Under the pieces are notes generated by a model. The model did not search any database. It was given only the letters and a program-made list of their open reading frames with translations, and was not told where the DNA came from. The translations under genes and the position numbers were made by a program. A stretch of DNA of 64,000 bases from Linum tenue (Eukaryota; Streptophyta; Magnoliopsida; Malpighiales; Linaceae): the NCBI GenBank assembly GCA_946122785.1, contig CAMGYJ010000007.1, positions 8,138,909-8,202,908 of the forward strand. The letters are read 5' to 3'. Positions 1-10,394 of the stretch are shown piece after piece (the first letter of the stretch is position 1; each line of letters opens with the position of its first letter).

Positions 1-667
1 ATTCCTTTTGGAGCACTTTTTGTCCGTCACTATTGTTTGATGAAATTAAACTTGTAAGGTGGTTTAGTTGGAATAATGTTGCATGCTTTGCTCTTGGTAT
101 TTGATTCAAACTTGATGACCAATTTGTTTGTAATTAGCATGTAATCACTTGTTGTCATACTGATCATGAAGTTCTTGATAGTGTAAACTCTCTGGTCACG
201 AAACATAGGCGGAAAGTCCTTGAATTTTCCTTTGGGAATTTGCCCCCAAATATTATTATCCTAAAGAAAAAAGTATGTATATTAATAAGATTTCAAAACT
301 TGAATCATATAGTTTAATTTGTGTGGTTGTTGTTAGTTTACTTTCAATTATTATCATATCGAGATAGAATAATCCATATTGGGATTGATTGCCAGCCACT
401 TTCTCGAAACCCAACATTGAAGAATCTAGTTTAACTTTTGAATCGTCAGATCATATATCGACTAAATCACATATTGACCAACCTCCAATGAAAACATCAG
501 TCAAACAATTGTTTTTGTTTCACAATGGATATCACTCAAACAATCAAAATGTAATAATCACAATGGATTAGTTTTCTAAAATATGAATCTTAGCATATCT
601 AATCATGGATATATTTTCGTAGTAAAATTTGAAAAGTAATATAGAAGTAAGATTGAAGAAATGCTCC
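1..667. other. Intergenic, no gene seen
   Basis: AT-rich sequence with only short random open frames. I see no conserved protein, RNA gene or clear element boundary here. Confidence 0.6.
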
Positions 668-1150
668 TAGGGATGTTAATTATCCATACATGGATAATTT
701 TACACAAACCCAAGTAAACTCATTAATTATGGCTAGTGAAATGATGAGTGAAGTCTATATGAGTTTAGAGTTTTGTAGATAGATTTGAGTAGGTCATGAG
801 TATTTCTTCCATATTGTAAATAAGTGTGATGTGGGTATAGTTGCCCATTTCTTGATGTTGCTTTAACTACACATACAAAATTGTACTGGTTTATAAAACT
901 TATAAAGTTTAGGTATCAAAATGTAAGCACAAAAATTTTAGGTGTTAAAATATAAATTTCATCGATATTTTGAGGACTTATATAAAAAATTATATTTAAA
1001 TACTAAATCTAAAACACTTATATGTTTAGGTACCAAACTATATTCTGGATATGGGTATTGGTACAAACCCAAATCAATGAATTAAAAACTCAATCCAAAT
1101 AAATGGATATGAGTATAAACTGATCAAACTCCACTACTTTTTATCGCTTA
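668..1150 (+). repeat. Degenerate MITE-like repeat with TAGGGATG end
   Basis: The left end reads tagggatgttaat, like the ends of hAT-type MITEs elsewhere in the window. The interior has repeated phrases of the type 'tttaggtaccaaaatgtaa' and the string tttaactacacatacaaaa. That string recurs in reverse orientation at about 22970, inside a second copy that ends at 23113. No matching right TIR or target-site duplication was found, so the right boundary is approximate and the copy may be truncated. Confidence 0.45.
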
Positions 1151-1562
1151 TTTTGCAACTCAAATACTTTTCAATGTTTATACAATCCAACAATAGTGTA
1201 AATTCATCACTTATTCTATTCCGAAAATCGCCCTTGATGAACTTCATAGTAAATATAGTAATTTAACAAATTGAAGTTGCAAAACATTCTTCATTACAAT
1301 TTTGAAGGTCTGTAAGAATGCATTCAAAAACGTGTTTCTATATAGAAGTATTTTAGTGATCTAAAAGAATAAAATGTAAACTTTTAATTTTTAAACCGCG
1401 ATTATAACTGTCGTAGTTGTCACTCACCTAGGTTCATTAAGTAATTAATCTATTATTGTGTCGTATAAAGTTTGAAATGAACTATGCTTTCGAATTTTTA
1501 AAATTTTTCCTGAGTTTTGAATGAGTAAAAACATATTAAGTACTTCAAAGATTACTGATACA

Positions 1563-1984
1563 TAGAGGTGGCAAATGGATTGGATCCATGGATTGTGGAT
1601 TAGATTGGTGGATCAATTGGATTGGATCAAGTGGATTGGTGGATTATCCATGAATCCAAATGAAATCCTCAACCTTGGACCAATATGTAAAATGTGAAAA
1701 GTTTAGGTACTAAAATGTTATAATGAAAAATTTTAGGTACCAAAACATAATTTTCCAGTGATATTTTTCGTGTAATTTTTTTATTTTTGGGAACCAAAAT
1801 GTAAAATATGGAAATTATAGGTACCAAACCGTAATTTGTCATTTGGATTTATGGATTGATCCATGAATCCATAAATCCAATTGGATTTGGATCAAATGGA
1901 TTGAATTTAAATGAATTGGATTATGTGGATGTTTTTAATGGATTAGATTGGATTGGTAGATTGGATGGATAATTGCCATCATTC
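1563..1984. repeat. Degenerate hAT-type MITE candidate
   Basis: The left end tagaggtggcaa and the right end ttgccatcattc are imperfect inverted repeats that share the TGGCAA core of the better-preserved MITEs in this window. The interior is a low-complexity series of ggattggat and ggattggtgga phrases plus 'tttaggtaccaaaa' phrases also seen at 890-1050. No 8-bp target-site duplication is visible, so this rests on TIR similarity alone. Confidence 0.4.
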
Positions 1985-3518
1985 TTCGCACCTTCCCTAA
2001 AAGTTAAAAGTGAAAATATAGTCAAGGCTTAAAAAATAATAATTTATTAATTATACTCATTATTTTGCCACCTGCCGTCTGCCTGAAAGTAAAGGCCCAT
2101 TAGATTATAAGAAGAAGAAAAAGTAAAGCCCCATTTCAATCATGCTTCTACCGTCTGCCTGAAAGTAATTAACGGTCCATTTAAATTAATGTAAAAGACC
2201 AAAGGGTCCTTCCGATTTCTGCGCATGATCCAGGAAAAAGGGAACTGTATAGGTTTTGGAGTGGAATCTCCATATATTGATTGTCTGATCTGATGATGAT
2301 ATAGTGATCTGCAGAGTTTTATGTTCCGCCAAAATCCACGGTAAATGATCAAAAAGTTTTATGTTGTCCACACCAAAAAAAAAAAAAGTTTTATGTTGTA
2401 AATCCAAGTGATCAACGTGTTGTGCCAACATGAAAGGAAGATTTGCGTAGTCATAATGTTCTACTGAGACCACATGATAATTATGTATTATATATTTCTT
2501 ATATTCTTTTAAAATGTATCACTAGCATAGTTTCCACAATACAATTTTAGACATCCACTAACCATTTTATTAGCAAATTTGGACCGACTAAAACTTAACA
2601 ACTATCGAAGTCCTTATTTAAGATTCATCTTGTTCGAATTCTGATGATGTCGATCGATACTAACAGTCGATTTAGATATGACATTGCAAATGTGTTCAAA
2701 CTCAGTCGTTGAGAGGGAATCATACACTGTGTTGTTCGTTAACGGAATAATATATGACCGCATCCTAGCCAATAATGTCGCAATATAATTATTTACAAAA
2801 TAACATGTGATCTCAAACCAACATTTCATTTTGACGTTTTAACTGAATACAACAAGTAACAGCAAAAAGCTGTTGCGTTAAACTTCACTACAAAATGAAA
2901 GTCTTCAGCTTTAAGTTATCATAGACATGATTGACGTGCCTGTGATTGGGACGTCGCGATTAGTCACATCTATTGAAAGAATAACAAGTGTGCATACTTT
3001 CAAGGTGATTGAGGTCATAGGTTACATTTTGGTTTCCATAATATGGTTGCGGTTGACCTTGTCCTGGCCTACTGACTGATGTATATAACACTCAAATTTT
3101 CGAACCTCATTCGTTTCGAATATAGACTAACATACTTGGTATCCATTTTTAAAATAAAAAAATCCCACTAAAAGAGGAAACTTTCATAGGGTTGATTATT
3201 TTATTTCCTTTATTAGATCGTGAATTCAAGTAGGAAGTAGGTGCAACGCAAAAAAGGCCAGATCGCCTCTCCCCAATGAACCGGATATTGGACTCTTTGG
3301 GTTTTTTAGTGGGCCAAAGTCAGAAGCCGAGAGAGATCTCTGACGGACCGATTTATAAGAAGATGGGCCCTCGTAAAAGCAACACACTTATGGGCCATCA
3401 AAGTACAGTTCGTAGGTAGGGATCATAATAGATAGTCCACCTGATGGCATCTATCTACATCTCTATCTACACATATTATAATACACCTAAGGGAAAAACG
3501 GGAGCCCCATTTCAAATC
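1985..3518. other. Intergenic, no gene seen
   Basis: Non-coding, AT-rich sequence. A phrase containing ccgtctgcctgaaagtaa occurs at about 2074 and again at about 2149. No conserved ORF is recognised. Confidence 0.55.
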
Positions 3519-3887
3519 TACAAAATACTATAAGGCAATGTCAAAATAAAGCATTTGCCACATCAGCTTCTGCTGAAACCGCCGCACAGTGCGGAGGGTC
3601 CTTACCGTCAATTCCATCTTCCTCGCATCCTCTCTGCCACGTTCCAATTTCCCACCGGAAATCGCCCACCTCTCTCTCCGCATATTTTCTCTCTCGCTTG
3701 ACGTTTGTCCCGTTCCACAGTCTCTCTTTAGCACCGTCCTCTCCCAAAACCATCCCGAAAAAATTAAGAATCTCTCGCTCTTGCCGTTTGTTTCGCCGCG
3801 CAGAGTCGACAAGTTGATTCCCTCCACAGAAGAGACTTGACAATTAACCTCATGTAGGCGTAATAGGATCAATATCCCCTGTACCGG
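3519..3887 (+). other. Exon-like or element-terminal segment
   Basis: This segment is C/T-rich, with a TATA-like string upstream near 3474, and it ends in a plausible splice donor (ccg|gtaagttccc, about 3887), so it looks like a 5' UTR exon. However, its first ~55 bases (from ctacaaaatactataaggc) recur in inverted orientation at 24015-24069, so it may instead be the end of a transposon with captured sequence. The open frame inside has no recognisable domain. Confidence 0.35.
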
Positions 3888-4350
3888 TAAGTTCCCTTGG
3901 TTGGATTTCTTTTTATTTTGGCTTTTGCGGAACCTGGAACCTGTACATGGGATTTGCGCTCCCTTTTTATTCCCTCTAATTTTCCTTTTCCTATGGCCAT
4001 GCGTTCCAATTGCTAACTACTATATGCCACCGATTATATCCTACAGTAGCATACTAATGTTGTATGCTTTTGATGGGATTTGGACTCAATTTCAGAATTC
4101 TTCTCGTGTTCGTTTAGGTGTGTTGGGTATAAATTTACATGCTTTATGTTAAGGTCAATTGGGGTTTTAGATTTTAAATTGTTGGTTTTCTGAAATTTAC
4201 TTATTATGATTCTGCTTTAATTGTACAACGGGGTTTCTTTTATGAATCAGTTCTTGGCTCTTACTTGATATTGCTTCAGGTCTGCTATAGAAATATGAAG
4301 AATCGATGTCAAAGAAACTAGCTACTGATTTATTTTGGTATGACATCAAT
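3888..4350 (+). other. Intron-like non-coding stretch
   Basis: T-rich sequence between the putative donor near 3887 and the LTR element. An acceptor-like ttgcttcag occurs near 4279. The last five bases, tcaat (4346-4350), are the left target-site duplication of the LTR element. No protein is recognised. Confidence 0.35.
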
Positions 4351-4713
4351 TGTTGGGGGTGTTACTAAGGGACTGAGCGCACAGACTAAGCAGTAGGGCG
4401 CATAATCGGCGATGCCCAACGCTCGATACCCGCTACAGGTATATAAGGGCTGGAAGCCCTCCAAAGAAAGGACGGCTCTCCTCTCTCCTCACTTTACACT
4501 TTTTCTACTATCTCTCTACACTTCATCTCTCTATCTACTCTCTCAACTCTCTCCACAAACCGACACTAACTTGACCGTCGGAGCTTAATCCGGGGGGCAA
4601 CCCCGACTCTTTCACAGGTTCTTTCCCTCCCGACGAGATCAGACGAACGGATCGTGAGTCAACCCCACACCAACAAATATCATTGTTCGATCCGGAGCTA
4701 GATGGTTCAAACA
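4351..4713 (+). repeat. 5' LTR of the GNAT-carrying element
   Basis: TG...CA LTR of 363 bp, matched end to end by 7922-8284. A TATA-like gtatataagg lies at about 4439-4448, followed by a CT-rich stretch (ctctctcctcac...) typical of LTR transcription start regions. Confidence 0.93.
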
Positions 4714-5477
4714 ATTGGCGCCCACCGTGGGGCCATGATTTGGATCTATCGTTTGATTTCTAACGGAGGGAAGCGACCGGCTACCAACGACAAGCGAGAG
4801 CAGATGTGTCCATCCCTTCAAGACCCGCCGAGCAAGACCAAGCGAGAGCGGCTGTAAAATCCCTCCAAGTTCAGTATCGCCACCGCCACTTCGACCAATG
4901 CACTAAGACAAAAAAGAAAAGGTCATATCTCCTCCACCAAATAGAATCGACGGCAGCAAATGGGAACAAGACCATTATTCTAGGGATCCATGTGGCCTTC
5001 CTTTCGTCCTTTCCCAAGAGAGATGGAAGCTTCATTGCAAGGAAGCAAAGAAAATGTCCCCCTGCCGCCGGTTCCTCAACTGAAAGATTATCTCCGGCGT
5101 CAAAGGGCCTCCTCTGCAGGTTGCCCCACCACGATGTCGACGACCTTAAGACCACCAGCAGCTACATTCCGGCGAACTCGCTGGTCGAAAATGCTACTGC
5201 CGACAGAGATCAGGCGAAGCAGTCAACTCGCAAAACTATTCATGTACAGTAAGACAGACGGATACATCGCCATCATTTGTCTCGTCGCCCCCTAGTCATC
5301 GACAGCTACCTTCTCTCTCTCTTGAGAAAGCTGACAGATGGGGTTCTCGAGGTCACACAAATCGAGAAAATATGGTCACTAGTGGACGACGGTCAGGAAT
5401 GCGCCTCCAGTTTCGAACCGCCAAGACGCCGGATGCGCCTCGCCGAGAAACCATAAAGACCGCTTGTCTTCGAAAGA

Positions 5478-6032
5478 ATGAGGCGCCGTCACTTCTTCAA
5501 TCGGAAGCGCGCCACTGCTATCCCAGCCATGGCGAGTGCTAGAGTCGTATTGGAGTTCCAGAAAAATTCAGGCAGTTGGGCCAAGGTTGTTGAAGAAGTG
5601 GTGAAGATGGAGAGGAAGATAGTCCCGAAGCACGAATCACTCGCCAGATCATTCGACGAAGAGATCAGGAAGAAAAATTCTGGGCTGCTCTACATAGAAA
5701 TCAACGGCGAGGTTGTGGGCTACGCCATGTATTCTTGGCCTTCTTCTCTGTCCGCTTCCATCACCAAGCTCTACCCACCACAACACTCGCGCCGCAACTC
5801 CTCTGGCCGAGAACAACCAGAAAAACGAAAAATAAAGAAGAAAGAAGAAGAAAAAAAAAGGAGGAAAAAAGCTCGCGGCCCAGTTCGCGTCCCGACACAA
5901 CTCACATCATGCCCGCGCCAGCAACTTCGCCCGCTTCAGTTTGTCACTAGCGCGGCCCAATATTTCGCTGCCACCTCCATTCTGCTCCGCCAGACCCGAC
6001 CTTTGAAGCCCAAGTCTCCCGCCAGGTATTAA
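5478..6032 (+). pseudogene. Captured N-terminal fragment of a GNAT-family N-acetyltransferase
   Basis: A 184-codon open frame lies in the LTR element. Residues from about 18 to 99 (nt 5529-5775) look like a real protein: an acidic/basic helix, then KHESLARSFDEE, then NSGLLYIEINGEVVGYAMYS, which resembles the N-terminal half of plant GCN5-related acetyltransferases. Known GNATs continue with the acetyl-CoA-binding R/Q-x-x-G-x-G/A segment. Here the similarity stops at ASITKLY and the frame runs into unrelated proline/lysine-rich sequence, so the catalytic part is missing. No introns are apparent in the captured piece, but it is too short to say whether it came from cDNA or genomic DNA. It is most likely a non-functional transduplicated fragment; a chimeric peptide is possible. 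Confidence 0.75.
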
Positions 6033-6377
6033 CGCTCGCGGCCCAACTCCCACTTCCAAAGCCCCCAACAATTCCGCGGGCCCGATCCGCCTCACGGGCC
6101 GAGTCCACTTCAACCCGAAGCCCCCACCAATCACACAGGCACGATCCGCCTCACGCGCACGGTCCAAACCTCGCATCTCTGGGCCACCTTCCGCCTCAAG
6201 CCCACCCGCGGCCCGCTCAACCTTCAGCTCGCGTCTCTGGGCCACCTTCCGCCTCAAAGCCCACGCCTCAACCCCCACTCGCGGCCCACTTGTGCGTCCC
6301 AGAAGAAGCCACTCGTTCACAATGCGCGCCAAGCAACGCATCGCTCCCAGAAGCCCGTGCGTCAGCTCATAAAAAAT

Positions 6378-7110
6378 AAAGTCGCCACAGGTATTCGAAC
6401 CCACGCCACCCTTCCACAAGACGAACAGCATTACCAACAGGCTACAACCGCGACTTGTTACCCTATGGCGCAGTACTCTTATTTCAACAACACTCCACGC
6501 GTAGATGAAGCCCAAGTCGCGCCCCAAACTCGCGGATCCGTGTCCGCCCCACCTTCATACTTCCGGCCCGCTTCGCCAGGGACCCGCGGCCCACGTCAGC
6601 CGGACGCGCGTTCAGTCCACCCCGCTTCGCCAAGGACCCGCGGCCCACATCAGCCAACCCCACTTCGAAACATGCTCCGCCCCACACAGGCCCAACTCGC
6701 GGCCCGAAAATCCCAATTGTTTCGAACTTGCTCTTTTTTTTGGAATGGAATATTTATGGAATCCCCATAACCCATAAATAGGGTCAGCCAACCCCACTTC
6801 GAAACATGCTCCGCCCCACACAGGCCCAACTCGCGGCCCGAATTCCATAGACACGGAACTCATCAAAAAATATCATCGCCGCGAGGACTCGAACCCGCGC
6901 CACTCATCCCCGAGACAAGCAACGTAACCAGCAGACTACAAGCACGCCTGGTGATCATTGGGCGCAGTACCCAAATATCAACAAACCCGCGCCATCATCA
7001 ACTCGCGTCAAAAACAAATTGTCGTAATCGCGAGGACTCGAACCGGCGCCATCACTCCGCCTCATAAGCGAGGTTACCAGTAGGCTACATACAAGCCTTC
7101 TGTTTCAAAG
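6378..7110 (-). repeat. Three tRNA-like units inside the LTR element
   Basis: On the minus strand, three related units (about 6378-6470, 6872-6975 and 7023-7110) each have an A-box-like string (gtagcctgttggtaa, gtagtctgctggtta, gtagcctactggtaa), about 42 bases, then a B-box-like ggttcgaatac or ggttcgagtcc. Each is preceded by a ctgcgcc motif. The acceptor and T-stems do not pair well, so these are not functional tRNA genes. They are probably tRNA-derived repeats, possibly with Pol III promoter character. Confidence 0.55.
6649..6843 (+). repeat. Imperfect tandem duplication in element interior
   Basis: A block containing cccacttcgaaacatgctcc and ending in tcgcggcccgaa occurs at about 6656-6712 and again at 6788-6843, separated by a short AT-rich insert. 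Shorter echoes (gcttcgcca/gggacccgcggcccac) lie just upstream. Confidence 0.75.
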
Positions 7111-7320
7111 GCGCAGCGTCTGCCTTTTGACAACTCTTCGCGCCGCTTCGCCAATAGAAAGCTAAGTACTCTACCCCTTTTTCACTATCAAATATTGAAA
7201 TATTTTACTCTCATGAGCGTTAATGGCGCTAAGGGAGAGGGCACATTGCCTCGAAGACTCCAAACTGAGGGTTAAAAACCCCGACGAGGAGGGCTCCAAA
7301 CTGAGGGTTAAAAACCCCGA

Positions 7321-7590
7321 CGAGGAGCCACAAATAAGTCTCAACGAAGCACACAAATAAGACTTCAATACGAGCATCGAAGACTCCAAACTGAGGGTGA
7401 AAAACCCCGACGAGGAGCCACAAATAAGTCTCAACGAAGCACACAAATAAGACTTCAATACGAGCATCGAAGACTCCAAACTGAGGGTTAAAAACCCCGA
7501 CGAGGAGCCACAAATAAGTCTCAACGAAGCACACAAATAAGACTTCAATACGAGCATCGAAGACTCCAAATTGAAGGCTAAAAACCCCGA
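7321..7590 (-). repeat. 90-bp tandem repeat array, three full units
   Basis: The string cgaggagccacaaataagtc recurs at 7321, 7411 and 7501 with an exact 90-base period, with partial units on both sides (about 7250-7610). Because 90 is divisible by three, two overlapping minus-strand frames stay open across the array and would encode 30-residue repeats. I see no evidence that they are translated. Confidence 0.9.
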
Positions 7591-7921
7591 CGAGGAGAAA
7601 TCCAAACTGAGGGCCCACTCAGGTTCTGTTTCAATGGCGCAGCGCCTGCCTTTCAACTACTCCTGCCGCCACTGCCAATATAAAGCTAAGTACTCTATCC
7701 CTCCATCATTATTAAATTTTTAAAATATTTTACTATCCTAAGCGTTAATGGCGCTAATGGGGGGCAAGACGCAAGAAGCTGGCACCGCGTCACTCAAACG
7801 CTCCACCAGCTGAGGGGCAACTGGGGTACATAGGCCCCACCCAAAATTACCGACAAAGATTTAAAAAAATAAAATATAAGCTAGTGATGAGTTAAAACTC
7901 ACCACCAGCTTGGGGGGCAAT

Positions 7922-8284
7922 TGTTGGGGGTGTTACTAAGGGACTGAGCGCACAGACTAAGCAGTAGGGCGCATAATCGGCGATGCCCAACGCTCGATAC
8001 CCGCTACAGGTATATAAGGGCTGGAAGCCCTCCAAAGAAAGGACGGCTCTCCTCTCTCCTCACTTTACACTTTTTCTACTATCTCTCTACACTTCATCTC
8101 TCTATCTACTCTCTCAACTCTCTCCACAAACCGACACTAACTTGACCGTCGGAGCTTAATCCGGGGGGCAACCCCGACTCTTTCACAGGTTCTTTCCCTC
8201 CCGACGAGATCAGACGAACGGATCGTGAGTCAACCCCACACCAACAAATATCATTGTTCGATCCGGAGCTAGATGGTTCAAACA
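7922..8284 (+). repeat. 3' LTR of the GNAT-carrying element
   Basis: 363-bp LTR, identical by eye to 4351-4713, followed by the right target-site duplication tcaat at 8285-8289. Confidence 0.93.
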
Positions 8285-8289
8285 TCAAT

Positions 8290-10353
8290 TTTTTCTTTAG
8301 TGAGTATGTGCTGCATGCATGGTAATATATGTTTTGATCCAAAAGTGTTCATGTAGTATTTGTATGTTCATTCAGCTGTTGGGTGTTAGGGTGATGTTAT
8401 TTGGGCACTACTGGATGTCTATACAACATTCATTCCTCTTCTGTCTATGGACTTGGCTTAGTGGTTTCTAATTACTCTGAAACTATCATGTAGTTATTGT
8501 CATGATTTGAAGTCATTAGTGCTTCTTTTCCACTGTGAACAATCATCAGAACATATACAAAGATGTGTTCTCTTGAAGCAAATGAATCCTTGCCAAAAAG
8601 TGTGAACAGAGCAACCACTTTTATTAGGAGCACTTCGTATAATAATAGTGAAGCCCCACAGGAAATGTTCTACTCTTAACTTCTCCACTGATGTGGATTG
8701 CTACGCGAAGTGATCTGTTCACATTATTTTGTAAGGGTGGGAAAGAGAAACTTCCTCAGCGACATGATCTGCCAAAGTTTTTGAACATGTTGGGAGTTTG
8801 ATTCTGCTCTTGCTCAACACTTTGTCAGTATAATAACATGTTCAGTTTATTTCTCTTGGTGGCTAGGTGGATCATGACATGGTCATGGTGTGATTGTTTT
8901 GTTTACTGCATTGTAGTAAAAATCTATCACCATATAGTGGGTTTAATTCCCCGTTGATGGAGAAATGCCTAAAGTGTGCACAACTGTACATTCATGAAAC
9001 AGACAGTGAAGTGCAGGATCGGCTTTATGTTAAAGTCAATCTCTCTCAAGTGCAACTCCTATCTTGGAGCAAACCAATCACATGGGGTCGACCATGACCT
9101 TGAGGAGGAGAAGTAGCGTTGCTGGGAGCTTTGTGTAGTTAAAGGCCATATTGTGAATCTTATGTTTAGTCTTCTGTTTTTCATCTATGAGAAGGTTGTG
9201 AATGTTGTAGTTTTTACGAAATTTGAACTTTTAGATTGTACAGAGTTTTGTTTTATCATTTCCAAATACAATTTCAATTTCAATTTGGAAAGTTCATGGA
9301 TCTGTTTGCTATATTATTTACATCATCAGTTTATTATCCATGTGTTTGTCATGGCATCAAGCAACAAGTTTCTGTTTTCTTGGTAGTAGGTAGGCTTCTC
9401 TCACTTTTGAATGTGAGCATATTGCATTTGTGTTTGTGGCAGCAACAATTTCAAATTCCTGTGTGTATGATTCTATTACCCGAAGGCTTATTCATGCCCA
9501 GGGTTTATCAAGTAATGCCATCACTTTTGCTTCATGGTTTTATGTTCCCTTCCTGATTTTTGTCTTACCTTGATGTCTGAGTTTGCCTCTGTGTTGGGAC
9601 TCCTTATACTCAGCTGCAATTAGATCAGCAAGCTTAGAGATAATGATTAGTTTCTTGGTTTCAGTAGAACGGTTTGTAAGATGATTGCTTCTTACACATT
9701 TGAACTCTTCTTTATAGAGTTATAATCTTTTGATGGAATGTAAACTTGCAATAATAAATCCATAAAAAGTAGGGGGAAAATTCTACAGGAGCTGGGGAGG
9801 TCAAAAGGTGTGAAAAACACCTGCAAGGGTGCGAGCAATGCTCATACTGCTGCAAAAATCAAAGAACCTAGCTACGGCCTATGGTGCACACCGCACACCA
9901 CCACACGAGAATGGAATAGCTAACTTAACTCCACGCCAATATCCATCATGTGGCGGCCACATTGCCTAAAACCAAGATAGAAACAAGGACTATTAAAATG
10001 CAACCCCCATATATACTTAGAATAAAAGCAGTAGTTTCAAGGTATATATATTTTGCTATAATTAATTATGCAATTTCAACTTCATGTTTGCTGCATTTGT
10101 GTGTTTGTGGCAGCAACATATGCGATTACAATGTTTTTTTGTTTGTTTGTGGAAAGTAATGCGATTACAATGCTGCAACCATAGGCTCATTCCTTCAAAT
10201 AGATTTAAGATTGGGGTATGCCTTATTGGACTTGGTGTTCTGCTTAGATGTGCATTTGAAAGTTTTTATATATTATAGGTTAGATAGTAATACATTATGC
10301 ATTTTAGGACTTCCCGTTTGTTATATAATTCATTATACATGTTATGTACTCCA
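8290..10353 (+). other. Non-coding stretch, possible transcript remnant
   Basis: T-rich, intron- or UTR-like sequence with several short open frames but no recognisable domain. An exon-like open stretch lies at 8894-9097, but I cannot assign it. The sequence may continue whatever locus the LTR element interrupted at 4346. The right-hand part may be the body of the Helitron that ends at 10381. Confidence 0.35.
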
Positions 10354-10381
10354 CCGGCCAACGGGCCGGGCTCAATGCTAG
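10354..10381 (+). mobile_element. Helitron 3' terminus
   Basis: A perfect 6-bp-stem hairpin (ccggcc-aacg-ggccgg, 10354-10369) is followed by CTAG at 10378-10381 and then a T. This is the canonical Helitron 3' end. The corresponding 5' TC end upstream could not be located. Confidence 0.7.
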
Positions 10382-10394
10382 TTTTCTAACAACG

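Larger units (their letters stand above)
4351..8284 (+). mobile_element. Non-autonomous LTR retrotransposon carrying a host GNAT fragment
   Basis: This is a complete 3,934-bp element. It has two 363-bp LTRs that begin TG and end CA and look identical by eye. A primer-binding-like site (tggcgcccaccgtgggg, from 4716) follows the 5' LTR, a G-rich polypurine tract (ttggggggcaat, about 7910-7921) precedes the 3' LTR, and perfect 5-bp duplications tcaat flank it (4346-4350 and 8285-8289). No protease, RT, RNase H or integrase motif is visible, so it must have been mobilised in trans. The interior holds a short gag-like N-terminal remnant (around 5035-5240, low confidence), a captured GNAT acetyltransferase fragment, GC-rich proline-type sequence, three tRNA-like units and a 90-bp tandem array. 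Identical LTRs imply recent insertion. It corresponds structurally to LARD/TRIM-like elements, but I do not recognise the family. Confidence 0.93.

Noticed and set aside
3528..3872. Overlapping minus-strand frames of 114 and 100 codons
   Set aside because: They are antisense to a pyrimidine-rich UTR-like segment, have biased composition and no domain.
5907..6527. 206-codon minus-strand frame
   Set aside because: Its Gly/Arg/Ala-rich product reflects GC-rich element sequence and matches nothing recognisable; it lies antisense to the LTR element interior.
7240..7610. Direct repeats resembling a CRISPR array
   Set aside because: The 90-bp units are contiguous, with no variable spacers; it is a tandem array inside an LTR element.
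8894..9097. 67-codon plus-strand frame with plausible protein-like composition
   Set aside because: Too short and unmatched to call a gene; mentioned only as part of a possible interrupted locus.
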